A stretch of DNA of 38,026 nucleotides from Nymphaea colorata (taxonomy: Eukaryota > Streptophyta > Magnoliopsida > Nymphaeales > Nymphaeaceae): positions 1 through 38,026 of the forward strand of contig NW_022204873.1 in NCBI RefSeq assembly GCF_008831285.2, read 5' to 3'. Below, piece after piece: positions 1 to 13,144 of this stretch (position 1 is its first letter; the number at the start of each line of letters is the position of its first letter). The notes under the pieces were generated by a model. The model ran no database searches and was not told the DNA's origin. It saw only the letters and a list, made by a program, of their open reading frames with translations. A program made the position numbers and the translations under genes.

Positions 1-360
1 GACACCAAATGAATCACTCAAATCTCATTCATTTTCATACAACTTGTGATTTGATCACTAAATCATTTAATATAGATGTAACAACAAGTTAAGCACATTC
101 AATTAAGATGTGATCATATTGAATCATTTAAATCTCACTTGTATTGTACGAACGTGATTTCAATCTTTAGATCGTTCACTATGGATGTAACAACAAATTC
201 AACTCATCGGACTAATTACACGCATGACGAACTTGTGATTTCAATCATTTAGATCTGCACTGTAGTTGTAACAATAAATTCAACTCATCGGACTAATACA
301 CGCGTTTGTATCCACATGAACATGTGCTTTCAATCATTTATAATCATCATTATATATATT
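1..360. repeat. HOR copy 1, partial 3' end
   Basis: This is the end of an HOR unit cut by the window edge. Around 227 it jumps from the 'ggactaattacacgcat' monomer directly to the 'gaacttgtgatttcaatc' monomer that normally lies about 0.8 kb further on. The same jump occurs at about 8673 in HOR copy 4. The copy carries several single-base differences from its relatives. Confidence 0.8.
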
Positions 361-752
361 CCAAACGAACTTCTGGTATCAAAGCCACTAGGTCATTCTA
401 TACGTAAGTAAGAAATGGTCACGCCATTCAATTAAATACAAGTGATCAATTATATGTAATAACAAGTGAAAATGAATCACTTAATCTCTCAATTAAATAT
501 AAGTGATCAAATATATGTAATAACAAGTGAAACACATTAGGTTACTTACAAGACACCAAATGAATCACTCCAATATCATTCATTTTCATACAAACCTATG
601 ATTTTAATTACTAAATCATTTAATATAGACGTAACAACAAGTTAAGCACATTCAATTACGTATGTGTGATAAAATGAATCACTTAAATCCCACTCGTATT
701 GATACGAACTTGTGATTTCAATTCCTCACATCGATCACCATAGATGTAAGAA

Positions 753-774
753 TTAGTTCAACTTATTGAACTAA
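753..774. repeat. Recurrent short dyad in the satellite (representative copy)
   Basis: The 9-bp arms TTAGTTCAA and TTGAACTAA surround the 4-base spacer CTTA. The same dyad with 8-bp arms recurs once per HOR, for example at 3883-3902, and in the corresponding monomer of the other copies. A related sequence, 'tgttcaacttattgaacaa', follows the small hairpin. Confidence 0.75.
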
Positions 775-1785
775 TACAAGGGATCAAACTAATGCATAGG
801 TCTCCTTTATATCCATACAACTTGTAAGTTTTAATCATTTAAATCATTGATCAAAGATGTAATAACAAGTGAAACACAATAGGTTAACTACAAGACACAA
901 ATGAATCACTCGAATCTCATTATTTTCGCACAAACTTGTGATTTCAATCTACTAAATCATTTATTATAGACGTAACAACAACTTAAACACATTCAATTAA
1001 GTATGCATGATTATATGAATCACTTAAATCTAACTTGTATTCGTACGAACATGTGATTTCAATCCTTTAGAACGTTCTCTATAGATGTAATAACAAATTC
1101 AACTCATCGGACTAACTACACGTGTACAAATATATGACTTCAACCTTTGTATCCATATAAACTTGTGATTTCAACCATTTAAATCATTCATTATAGATGT
1201 AATAACAAGTGAAATACATTAGATTAACTATAAGGGACCAATATAGTGACTTGACTCTCATTCATTTCCAAACGGACTTCTTTTTTCAAGCCACTAAGTC
1301 ATTTATACGTATATAACAAATGGTTACGCACATTCAATTAAATATAAGTTATCAAATGTATGTAATAACAAGTAAAAATGAATCACATAATCTTCGATTA
1401 ACATAAGTGATCAAATGTATGTAATAACAAGTGAAACACATTAAGTTACCTGTAAGACACCAAATGAATCACTCGAATCCCATTCATTTTCATATAAACC
1501 TATGATTTGAATTTACTAAATCATTTAATATAAACGTAACAACAAGTTAAGTACATTCAATTAAATATGCGTGATCAATTGAATCACTTAAATCCCACTC
1601 GTATTGATGTGAACTTGTGCATCGATCACTATAGATGTAACAACATGTTCAACTTATCGTACAAACTAGAAAGGATCAAACTAATGCATAGGTCTCCTTT
1701 ATATCCATATAAACTTGTGAGTTTAATTATTTAAATCATTGATCATGGATGTAATAACATGTGAAACACGTTAGGTTAACTATAA

Positions 1786-2132
1786 GACACCAAATGAATC
1801 ACTCGAATCACATTCATTTTCATACAAACTGGTGATTTCAGTTCACTTAATCAAGCAACATGGATGTAACAATAAGTTAAGCACATTCAATTAAGTATGT
1901 GTGATCATTTGAATCACTTAATCGCACTTGTATTGATACGAACTTGTAATTTCATCCTTTAGATCGTGCACTATAGTCGTACCAATACGAGTCAGATTTA
2001 AGTGATTCATATGATCACCATACTTTATTGAATGTACTTGACTTATTGTTATATCCATGTTAAATGATTTAGTAGATTGAAATCACAGGCTTGCATGAAA
2101 ATGAATGAGATTTGAGTGATTCATTTGGTGCC
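1786..2132. repeat. Long palindrome, HOR copy 2
   Basis: The left arm is 1786-1939 and the right arm is 1981-2132, separated by about 41 bp. Read on the minus strand, the right arm begins 'ggcaccaaatgaatcactc' and continues through 'cattcattttcatgcaagcc' to end 'gactcgtattggt', aligning along its length with the left arm. Identity between arms is roughly 80 percent by eye. If transcribed, the region could fold into a long stem; as DNA it could extrude a cruciform. Confidence 0.9.
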
Positions 2133-2996
2133 TATTGTTAACCTAATTCACTTGTTAAGCACATTCAATTAAATTACAATGAAACACATTAGGTTAACTA
2201 TATGACACCAAATGAATCACTTGTTAAGGACATCCGTATTAAGAATCATTATAAATGTAACAACTAGTGAAACACATTAGGTAAACCATAAGACACCAAT
2301 GAATCACTCGAATCTCATTCATTTTCATACAAACTTGTGATTTCGATCTACTAAATCATTTAATATAGATGTAACAACAAGTTAAACACATTCAATTAAG
2401 CATGCATGATCATATGAATCATTTAAATCTCACTTGTATTGGTACGAACGCTGATTTCAATCCTTTAGATCGTTCACTATAGATGTAACAACAAATCAAC
2501 TCATCGGACTAATTACACGCATTCAAAGTAATGCATAGATCCCATTTGTATCCATATGAACTTGCGATTTCAATCATTTAAATCATTCATTATAGATGTA
2601 ATAACAAGTGAAATACACTAGATTAACTGTAAGGGACCAACTTAATGACCTGACTCTCATTCATTTCCAAACGAACTTCTTATTTCAAGCCACTAAGTCA
2701 TTCTATACGTATGTAACAAATGGCTACGCACACTCAATTAAATATATTGATCAAATATATGTAATAACAAGTGAAAATGAATCATTTAATCTCTCAATTA
2801 AATATATGTGATCAAATATATGTAATAACAAGTGAAACATATTAGGTTACCTACAAGACACCAAATGAATCACTCAAATCTCATTCATTTCCATACAAAC
2901 CTATGATTTCAATATACTAAATCATTTAATATAGACGTAACAACAAGTTAAGCACATTCAATTAAGTATGCGTGATCAAATGAATCACTTAAATCT

Positions 2997-3016
2997 CACT
3001 CGTATCGAGACGAGTG
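2997..3016. repeat. Small hairpin with adjoining mini-inversion (one of seven)
   Basis: The 7-bp arms CACTCGT and ACGAGTG enclose a 6-base loop. The right arm opens a stretch of about 45 bp ('gtgtgcgtatggatacaaat', 'gaatgagatg') that is the reverse complement of the forward monomer motif 'ctcattcatttgtatcc'. A short segment is therefore inverted relative to the array. The same structure recurs at 6029, 18340, 30526, 33561 and 36319. At about 12645 one arm base is changed. Confidence 0.85.
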
Positions 3017-3492
3017 ATTTAGTGTGCGTATGGATACAAATGAATGAGATGTAACAACATGTTCAACTTATTGAACAAACTACAAGGGATCAAACTAAAC
3101 TAATCCATAGGTCTCCTTTACATCCATATAAACTTGTGAGTTTTTATCGTTTAAATCGTTGATCATAGATTCATAACGAGTGAAACACATTAGGTTAATT
3201 ATAAGACACCAAATGAATCACTCAAATCTCATTTATTTTCACACAAACTTGTGATTTGAATTCACTTAATCTAGCATATGATGTAACAACAAGTTAAGCA
3301 CATTCAATTAAGTATGTGTGATCATTTGAATCACTTAAATCGCACTTGTATTGATACGAACTTGTGATTCAATCATTTAGATCGTGCACTATAGTTGTAA
3401 CAATAAATTCAACTCATCGGACTAACTACACGCGTTTGTATCCACATGAACATGTGATTTCAATCATTTAAATCATTCATTATATATGTATT

Positions 3493-6400
3493 CCAAACGA
3501 ACTTCTGTATCAAAGCCACTAGTCATTCTATACGTAAGTAAGAAATGGTCACGCACATTCAATTAAATACAAGTATCAATTATATGTAATAACAAGTGAA
3601 AATGAATCACTTAATCTCTCAATTAAATATAAGTGATCAAATATATGTAATAACAAGTGAAACACATTAGGTTACTTACAAGACACCAAATGAATCACTC
3701 CAATATCATTCATTTTCATACAAACCTATGATTTTAATATACAAATCATTTAATATAGACGTAACAACAAGTTAAGCACATTCAATTACGTATGTGTGAT
3801 AAAATGAATCACTTAAATCCCACTCGTATGATACGAACTTGTGATTTCAATTCCTTACATCGATCACCATAGATGTAAGAACTAGTTCAACTTATTGAAC
3901 TAACTACAAGGGATCAAACTAATGCATAGGTCTCCTTTATATCCATACAAACTTGTAAGTTTTAATCACTTAAATCATTGATCAAAGATGTAATAACAAG
4001 TGAAACACAATAGGTTAACTACAAGACACCAAATGAATCACTCGAATCTCATTCATTTTCGCACAAACTTGTGATTTCAATCTACTAAATCATTTATTAT
4101 AGACGTAACAACAAGTTAAACACATTCAATTAAGTATGCATGATTATATGAATCACTTAAATCTCACTTGTATTCGTACGAACATGTGATTTCAATCCTT
4201 TAGAACGTTCCCTATAGATGTAACAACAAATTCAACTCATCGGACTAACTACACGTGTACAAATATAGTGACTTCAACCATTTGTATCCATATAAACTTG
4301 TGATTTCAAACATTTAAATCATTCATTATAGATGTAATAACAAGTGAAATACGTTAGATTAACTAAAAGGGACCAATATAGTGACTTGACTCTCATTCAT
4401 TTCTAAACGGACTTCTTTTTTCAAGCCACTAAGTCATTCTATACGTATGTAACAAGTGAAATACATTAAGTTACCTGTAAGACACCATGAATCACTCGAA
4501 TCCCATTTATTTTCATATAAACCTATGATTTGAATTTACTAAATCCTTTAATATAAACGTAACAACAAGTTAAGTTCATTCAATTAAATATGCGTGATCA
4601 ATTGAATCACTTAAATCCCACTCGTATTGATGTGAACTTGTGCATCGATCACTATAGATGTAACAACATGTTCAACTTATCGCACAAACTAGAAAGGATC
4701 AAACTAATGCATAGGTCTCCTTTATATCCATATAAACTTGTGAGTTTTAATTATTTAAATCATTGATCATGGATGTAATAACATGTGAAACACATTAGGT
4801 TAACTATAAGACACCAAATGAATCACTCGAATGACATTCATTTTCATACAAACTTGTGATTTCAATTCACTTAATCAAGCAACATGGATGTAACAATAAG
4901 TTAAGGACATTCAATTAAGTATGTGTGATCTTTTGAATCACTTAAATCGCACTTGTATTGATACGAACTTATAATTTCAATCCTTTAGATCGTGCACTAT
5001 AGTCGTACCAATACGAGTTAGATTTAAGTGATTTATATGATCACGCATACTTTATTGAATGTACTTGACTTATTGTTATATCCATGTTAAATGATTTAGT
5101 AGATTGAAATCACAGGCTTGCATGAAAATGAATGAGATTTGAGTGATTCATTTGGTGCCCTATTGATAACCTAATTCACTTGTTAAGCACATTCAATTAA
5201 ATTACAAGTGAAACACGTTAGGTTAACTATATGACACCAAAAGAATCACTTGTTAAGGACATCCGTATTAAGAATCATTATAAATGTAACAACTTGTGAA
5301 ACACATTAGGTAAACCATAAGACACCAAATGAATCACTCGAATCTCATTCATTTTCATTCAAACATGTGATTTCGATCTACTAAATCATTTAATATAGAT
5401 GTAACAACAAGTTAAACACATTCAATTAAGCATGCATGATCATATGAATCAATTAAATCTCACTTGTATTGGTACGAACGCGTAATTTCAATCCTTTAGA
5501 TCGTTCACTATAGATGTAACAACAAATTTTACTCATCGGACTAATTACACGCATTCAAAGTAATGCATAGATCCCATTTGTATCCATATGAACTTACGAT
5601 TTCAATCGTTTAAATCATTCATTATAGATGTAATAACAAGTGAAATACACTAGATTAACTATAAGGGACCAACTTAATGACCTGACTCTCATTCATTTAC
5701 AAACGAACTTCTTATTTCAAGCCACTAAGTCTTTCTATACATATGTAACAAATGGCTACGCACACTCAATTAAATATATTGATCAAATATATGTAATAAC
5801 AAGTGAAAATCAATCATTTAATCTCTCGATTAAATATATGTGATCAAATATATGTAATAACAAGTGAAACATATTAGGTTACCTACAAGACACCAAATCA
5901 ATCACTCAAATCTCATTCATTTCCATACAAACCTATGATTTCAATATACTAAATCATTTAATATAGACGTAACAACAAGTTAAGCACATTCAATTAAGTA
6001 TGCGTGATCAAATTAATCACTTAAATCTCACTCGTATTGAGACGAGTGATTTAGTGTGCATATGGATACAAATGAATGAGATGTAACAACATGTTCAACT
6101 TATTGAACAAACTACAAGGGATCAAACTAAACTAATCCATAGGTCTCCTCTACATCCATATAAACTTGTGAGTTTTTATCGTTTAAATCGTTGATCATAG
6201 ATGTCATAACGAGTGAAACACATTAGGTTAATTATAAGACACCAAATGAATCACTCAAATCTCATTTATTTTCACACAAAACAATATGGATGTAACAACA
6301 AGTTATGCACATTCAGTTAAGTATGTGTGATCATTTGAATCACTTAAATTGCACTTGTATTGATACGAACTTGTGATTTCAATCATTTAGATCGTGCACT

Positions 6401-6502
6401 ATAGTTGTAACAATAAATTCAACTCATCGGACTAACTACACGCGTTTGTATCCACATGAACATGTGATTTCAATCATTGAAATCATTCATTGTATATGTA
6501 TT
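3493..6502. repeat. HOR copy 3 (3010 bp)
   Basis: Same landmark order as copy 2, with very high similarity by eye. It is shorter because about one monomer (roughly 112 bp) is missing near 4447 in the 'tatacgtatgtaacaa' region, and about 35 bp are missing near 6278 ('cacacaaaacaatatgg'). It contains an intact long palindrome (4810-5159) and the small hairpin (6029-6048). Confidence 0.88.
4810..5159. repeat. Long palindrome, HOR copy 3
   Basis: Arms 4810-4964 and 5007-5159 have the same design as in copy 2. The right arm starts 'accaatacgag' and ends 'atttggtgcc'. The spacer contains 'tttagatcgtgcactatag'. Confidence 0.9.
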
Positions 6503-8814
6503 CCAAACGAACTTCTGGTATCAAAGCCACTAGGTCATTCTATACGTAAGTAAGAAATGGTCACGCACATTCAATTAAATACAAGTGATCAATTATATGT
6601 AATAACAAGTGAAAATGAATCACTTAATCTCTCAATTAAATATAAGTGATCGAATATATAGAATAACAAGTGAAACACATTAGGTTACTTACAAGACTCC
6701 GAATGAATCACTCCAATATCATTCATTTTCATACAAACCTATGATTTTAATCTACTAAATCATTTAATATAAACGTACCAACAAGTTAAGCACATTCAAT
6801 TACGTATGTGTGATAAAATGAATCACTTAAATCCCACTCGTATTGATACGAACTTGTGATTTCAATTCCTCACATCGATCACCATAGATGTAAGAACTAG
6901 TTCAACTTATTGAACTAACTACAAGGGATCAAACTAATGCATAGGTCTCCTTTATATCCATACAAACTTGTAAGTTTTAATCATTTAAATCATTGATCAA
7001 AGATGTAATAACAAGTGAAAGACAATAGGTTAACTACAAGACACCAAATGAATCACTCGAATCTCATTTATTTTCGCACAAACTTGTGATTTCAATCTAC
7101 CAAATCATTTATTATAAACGGAACAACAACTTAAACACATTCAATTAAGTATGCATGATTATATGAATCACTTAAATCTCACTTGTATTCGTACAAACAT
7201 GTGATTTCAATCCTTTAGAACGTTCCCTATAGATGTAATAACAAATTCAACTCATCGGACTAACAACACGTGTATAAATATAGTGACTTCAACCTTTTGT
7301 ATTCATATAAACTTGTGATTTCAACCATTTAAATCATTCATTATAGATGTAATAACAAGTGAAATACATTAGATGAACTATAAGGGACCAATATAGTGAC
7401 TTGACTCTCATTCATTTCCAAACGGGCTTCTTTGTTCAAGCCACTAAGTCATTTTATACGTATATAAAAAATGGTTACGCACATTCAATTAAATATAAGT
7501 TATCAAATGTATGTAATAACAAGTAAAAATGAATCACATAATCTCTCGATTAAATATAAGTGATCAAATGTATGTAATAACAAGTGAAACACATTAAGTT
7601 ACCTGTAAGACACCAAATGAATCACTCGAATCTCATTCATTTTCATATAAACCTATGATTTGAATTTACTAAATCATTTAATATATACGTAACAACAAGT
7701 TAAGTACATTCAATTAAATATGCGTGATCAATTGAATCACTTAAATCCCACTCGTATTGATATGAACTTGTGCATCGATCACAACATGTTCAACTTATCG
7801 TACAAACTAGAAAGGATCAAACTAATGCATAGGTCTCCTTTATATCCATATAAACTTGTGAGTTTTAATTATTTAAATCATTGATCATGGATGTAATAAC
7901 ATGTGAAACACGTTAGGTTAACTATAAGACACTAAATGAATCACTCGAATCACATTCATTTTCATACAAACTTGTGATTTCAGTTCACTTAATCAAGCAA
8001 CATGTATGTAACAATAAGTTAAGCCCATTCAATTAAGTATATGTGATCATTTGAATCACTTAAATCGCACTTATATTGATACAAACTTGTAATTTCAATC
8101 CTTTAGATCATGCACTACAGTCATACCAATACGAGTTAGATTTAAGTGATTCATATGATCACGCATACTTTATTGAATGTACTTGACTTATTGTTATATC
8201 CATGTTAAATGATTTAGTAGATTGAAATCACAGGCTTGCATGAAAATGAATGAGATTTGAGTGATTTATTTGGTGCCCTATTGATAACCTAATTCACTTG
8301 TTAAGCACATTCAATTAAACTACAAGTGAAACACATTAGGTTAACTATATGACACCAAATGAATCACTTGTTAAGGACATCCGTATTAAGAATCATTATA
8401 AATGTTACAACTAGTGAAACACATTAGGTAAACCATAAGACACCCAATGAATCACTCGAATCTCATTCATTTTCATACAAACTTGTGATTTCGATCTACT
8501 AAATCATTTAATATAAATGTAACTACAAGTTAAACACATTCAATTAAGCATGCATGATCATATGAATCATTTAAATCTCACTTGTATTGGTACGAACGCA
8601 TGATTTCAATCCTTTAGATCGTTCACTATAGATGTAACAACAAATTCAACTCATCGGACTAATTACACGCATTGATACGAACTTGTGATTTCAATCATTT
8701 AGATCATGCACTATAATTGTAACAATAAATTCAACTCATCGGACTAAATACACGCGTTTGTATCCACATGAACATGTGATTTCAAACATTTAAATCATTC
8801 ATTATATATGTATT
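6503..8814. repeat. HOR copy 4, internally deleted (2312 bp)
   Basis: The copy follows the standard order through the long palindrome (7928-8277). At about 8673 it then joins 'aattacacgcatt' to 'gatacgaacttgtg', omitting the roughly 830 bp that include the 'cttcttatttcaagcc' monomer and the small hairpin. A few bases shared at the junction suggest unequal pairing or end-joining. Copy 1 has the matching junction at about 227. Confidence 0.86.
7928..8277. repeat. Long palindrome, HOR copy 4
   Basis: Arms 7928-8082 and 8125-8277. The right arm carries the usual 'gatttagtagattgaaatc' variant, which differs from the left arm's 'gtgatttcagttcacttaa'. Confidence 0.88.
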
Positions 8815-9390
8815 CCAAACGAACTTCTGGTATCAAAGCCACTAGGTCATTCTATACGCAAGTAGGAAATGGTCACGCCCATTCAATTAAATACAAGTGA
8901 TCAATTATATGTAATAACAAGTGAAAATGAATCACTTAATCTCTCAATTAAATATAAGTGATCGAATATATAGAATAACAAGTGAAACACATTAGGTTAC
9001 TTACAAGACTCCAAATGAATCACTCCAATATCATTCATTTTCATACAAACCAATGATTTTAATCTACTAAATCATTTAATATAGACGTACCAACAAGTTA
9101 AGCACATTCAATTACGTATGTGTGATAAAATGAATCACTTAAATCCGACTCGTATTGATACGAACTTGTGATTTCAATTCCTCACATCGATCACCATAGA
9201 TGTAAGAACTAGTTCAACTTATTGAAATAACTACAAGGGATCAAACTAATGCATAGGTCTCCTTTATATCCATACAAACTTGTAAGTTTTAATCATTTAA
9301 ATCATTGATCAAAGATGTAATAACAAGTGAAACACAATAGGTTAACTACAAGACACCAAATGAATCACTCGAATCTCATTCATTTTCGTA

Positions 9391-11845
9391 CAAACTTGTG
9401 ATTTCAATTTACTAAATCATTTATTATAGACGTAACAACAAGTTAAACACATTCAATTAAGTATGCATGATTATATGAATCACTTAAATCTCACCTGTAT
9501 TCGTACGAACATGTGATTTCAATCCTTTAGAACGTTCTCTATAGATGTAATAACAAATTCAACTCATCGGACTAACTACACGTGTACAAATATAGTGACT
9601 TCAACCTTTTGTATACATATAAACTTGTGATTTCAACCATTTAAATCATTCATTATTGATGTAATAACAAGTGAAATACATTAGATTAACTATAAGGGAC
9701 CAATATAGTGACTTGACTCTCATTCATTTCCAAACGGACTTCTTTTTTCAAGCCACTAAGTCATTTTATACGTATATAACAAATGGTTACGCACATTCAA
9801 TTAAACATAAGTTATCAAATGTATGTAATAACAAGTAAAAATGAATCACATAATCTCTCGATTAAACATAAGTAATCAAATGTGTGTAATAACAAGTGAA
9901 ACACATTAAGTTACTTTTAAGACACCAAATGAATCACTAGAATCCCATTCATTTTCATATAAACCTATGATTTGAATTTACTAAATCATTTAATATAATC
10001 GTAACAACAAGTTAAGTACATTCAATTAAATATGCGTGATCAATTGAATCACTTAAATCCCACTCGTATTGATGTGAACTTGTGCATAGGTCTCCTTTAT
10101 ATCCATATAAACTTGTGAGTTTAAATTATTTAAATCATTGATCATGGATGTAATAACATGTGAAACACGTTAGGTTAACTATAAGACACCTAATGAATCA
10201 CTCGAATCACATTCATTTTCATACAAACTTGTGATTTCAATTTACTAAATCATTTATTATAGACGTAACAACAAGTTAAACACATTCAATTAAGTATGCA
10301 TGATTATATGAATCACTTAAATCTCACCTGTATTCGTACGAACATGTGATTTCAATCCTTTAGAACGTTCTCTATAGATGTAATAACAAATTCAACTCAT
10401 CGGACTAACTACACGTGTACAAATATAGTGACTTCAACCTTTTGTATACATATAAACTTGTGATTTCAACCATTTAAATCATTCATTATTGATGTAATAA
10501 CAAGTGAAATACATTAGATTAACTATAAGGGACCAATATGGTGACTTGACTCTCATTCATTTTCAAACGGACTTCTTTTTTCAAGCCACTAAGTCATTTT
10601 ATACGTATATAACAAATGGTTACGCACATTCAATTAAACATAAGTTATCAAATGTATGTAATAACAAGTAAAAATGAATCACATAATCTCTCGATTAAAC
10701 ATAAGTAATCAAATGTGTGTAATAACAAGTGAAACACATTAAGTTACTTTTAAGACACCAAATGAATCACTAGAATCCCATTCATTTTCATATAAACCTA
10801 TGATTTGAATTTACTAAATCATTTAATATAATCGTAACAACAAGTTAAGTACATTCAATTAAATATGCGTGATCAATTGAATCACTTAAATCCCACTCGT
10901 ATTGATGTGAACTTGTGCACAGGTCTCCTTTATATCCATATAAACTTGTGAGTTTAAATTATTTAAATCATTGATCATGGATGTAATAACATGTGAAACA
11001 CGTTAGGTTAACTATAAGACACCTAATGAATCACTCGAATCACATTCATTTTCATACAAACTTGTGATTTCAATTTACTAAATCATTTATTATAGACGTA
11101 ACAACAAGTTAAACACATTCAATTAAGTATGCATGATTATATGAATCACTTAAATCTCACCTGTATTCGTACGAACATGTGATTTCAATCCTTTAGAACG
11201 TTCTCTATAGATGTAATAACAAATTCAACTCATCGGACTAACTACACGTGTACAAATATAGTGACTTCAACCTTTTGTATACATATAAACTTGTGATTTC
11301 AACCATTTAAATCATTCATTATTGATGTAATAACAAGTGAAATACATTATATTAACTATAAGGGACCAATATGGTGACTTGACTCTCATTCATTTCCAAA
11401 CGGACTTCTTTTTTCAAGCCACTAAGTCATTTTATACGTATATAACAAATGGTTACGCACATTCAATTAAACATAAGTTATCAAATGTATGTAATAACAA
11501 GTAAAAATGAATCACATAATCTCTCGATTAAACATAAGTAATCAAATGTGTGTAATAACAAGTGAAACACATTAAGTTACTTTTAAGACACCAAATGAAT
11601 CACTAGAATCCCATTCATTTTCATATAAACCTATGATTTGAATTTACTAAATCATTTAATATAATCGTAACAACAAGTTAAGTACATTCAATTAAATATG
11701 CGTGATAAATTGAATCACTTAAATCCCACTCGTATTGATGTGAACTTGTGCATAGGTCTCCTTTATATCCATATAAACTTGTGAGTTTTAATTATTTAAA
11801 TCATTGATCATGGATGTAATAACATGTGAAACACGTTAGGTTAAC
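9391..11845. repeat. Tandem triplication of an 833-bp segment
   Basis: Three head-to-tail copies begin at 9391, 10224 and 11057, each starting 'caaacttgtgatttcaat'. The spacing is exactly 833 bp twice, and the landmark 'tgtgcayaggtctcc' repeats at 10081, 10914 and 11747 with the same spacing. Copies differ by only a few bases (for example 'tgcatagg/tgcacagg', 'caatatagtg/caatatggtg', 'gatcaattg/gataaattg'). Private variants such as 'cacctgtattcg' and 'tgtatacatat' are shared by all three and were not seen in other HORs. The segment spans about seven and a half basic monomers. The high identity points to recent duplication. Confidence 0.93.
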
Positions 11846-11850
11846 TATAT
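11836..11850. other. Palindrome-loss junction, HOR copy 5
   Basis: 'gttaggttaactata' before the palindrome is fused to the homologous 'ttaactatatgac' after it. These sites are about 418 bp apart in copy 2. Homologous pairing between the two 'taggttaactata' stretches explains the loss. Confidence 0.8.
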
Positions 11851-13144
11851 GACCCCAAATGAATCACTTGTTAAGGACATCCGTATTAAGAATCATTATA
11901 AATGTAGTAGCTAGTGAAACACATTAGGTAAACCAGAAGACACCAAATGTATCACTCGAATCTCATTCATTTTCATACAAACTTGTGATTTCGATCTACT
12001 AAATCATTTAATATAGATGTAACAACAAGTTAAACACATTCAATTAAGCATGCATGATCATATGAATCATTTAAATCTCACTTGTATTGGTATGAACGCG
12101 TGATTTCAATCCTTTAGATCGATCACTATAGATGTAACAACAAATTCAACTCATCGGACTAATTACACGCATTCAAAGTAATGCATAGATCTCATTTGTA
12201 TCCATATGAACTTGCGATTTCAATCATTTAAATCATTCATTATAGATGTAATAACAAGTGAAATACACTAGATTAACTGTAAGGGACCAACTTAATGACC
12301 TGACTCATTCATTTCCAAACGAACTTCTTATTTCAATCCACTAAGTGATTCTATACATATGTAACAAATGGCTACGCACACTCAATTAAATATATTCATC
12401 AAATATATGTAATAACAAGTGAAAATAAATCATTTAATCTCTCAATTAAATATATGTGATCAAATATATGTAATAACAAGTGAAACATATTAGGTTACCT
12501 ACAAGACACGAAATGAATCACTCAAATCTCATTCATTTCCATACAAACCTATGATTGCAATATACTAAATCGTTTAATATAGACGTAACAACAAGTTAAG
12601 CACATTCAATTAAGTATGCGTGATCAAATTAATCACTCAAATCTCACTTGTATTGAGACGAGTGATTTAGTGTGCATATGGATACAAATGAATGAGATGT
12701 AACAACATGTTCAACTTATTGAACAAACTACAAGGGGTCAAACTAAACTAATCCATAGGTCTCCTCTACATCCATATAAACTTGTGAGTTTTTATCGTTT
12801 AAATCGTTGATCATAGATGTCATAACGAGTGAAACACATTAGGTTAATTAAAAGACACCAAATGAATCACTCAAATCTCATTTATTTTCACACAAACTTG
12901 TGATTTGAATTCACTTAATCTAGCAATATGGATGTAACAACAAGTTAGGCACATTCAATTAAGTATGTATGGTCATTTGAATCACTTAAATCGCACATGC
13001 ATTGATACGAACTTGTGATTTCAATCATTTAGATAGTGCACTATAGTTGTAACAATAAATTCAACTCATCGGACTAAAAACACGCGTTTGTATACACATG
13101 AACATGTGATTTCAATCATTTAAATCATTCATTATATATGTATT

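Larger units (their letters stand above)
361..3492. repeat. HOR copy 2, full length (3132 bp)
   Basis: This copy has every variant monomer seen anywhere in the array in its standard order, so it is the best reference unit in the window. The order of landmarks is: anchor 'ccaaacgaacttct', the 'tagttcaa/ttgaacta' dyad, 'ggtctcctttatatcc', the 'cttcttttttcaagcc' monomer, the long palindrome (1786-2132), 'gttaaggacatccg', the 'cttcttatttcaagcc' monomer, the small hairpin at 2997, 'ggtctcctttacatcc', 'cacttaatctagca', and back to the anchor. Unit ends are arbitrary because the array is continuous. Confidence 0.88.
8815..13144. repeat. HOR copy 5, expanded (4330 bp)
   Basis: This is the longest HOR copy in the window. 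It contains three tandem copies of an 833-bp segment (9391-11845), adding about 1.67 kb. It has lost the whole long palindrome: at 11836-11850 the sequence passes from the 'gttaggttaactata' that precedes the palindrome to the 'ttaactatatgac' that follows it. In copy 2 those two sites lie about 418 bp apart. The small hairpin near 12645 has a base change in its left arm. Confidence 0.87.

Noticed and set aside
370-390. 'tggtatcaaagcc' in the satellite, resembling an initiator-methionine tRNA primer-binding site
   Set aside because: It recurs in the anchor monomer of every HOR with no LTR next to it, and related monomers show gradual variants ('cttcttatttcaagcc'). It is a chance resemblance.
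2608-2811. A 67-codon open frame repeated almost unchanged at 2608, 5640, 15218, 17838, 30137, 32766 and 35930
   Set aside because: It starts at GTG, lies wholly inside satellite monomers, and recurs only because the HOR recurs. The copy near 12250 is broken by a 2-base loss. Nothing suggests translation.
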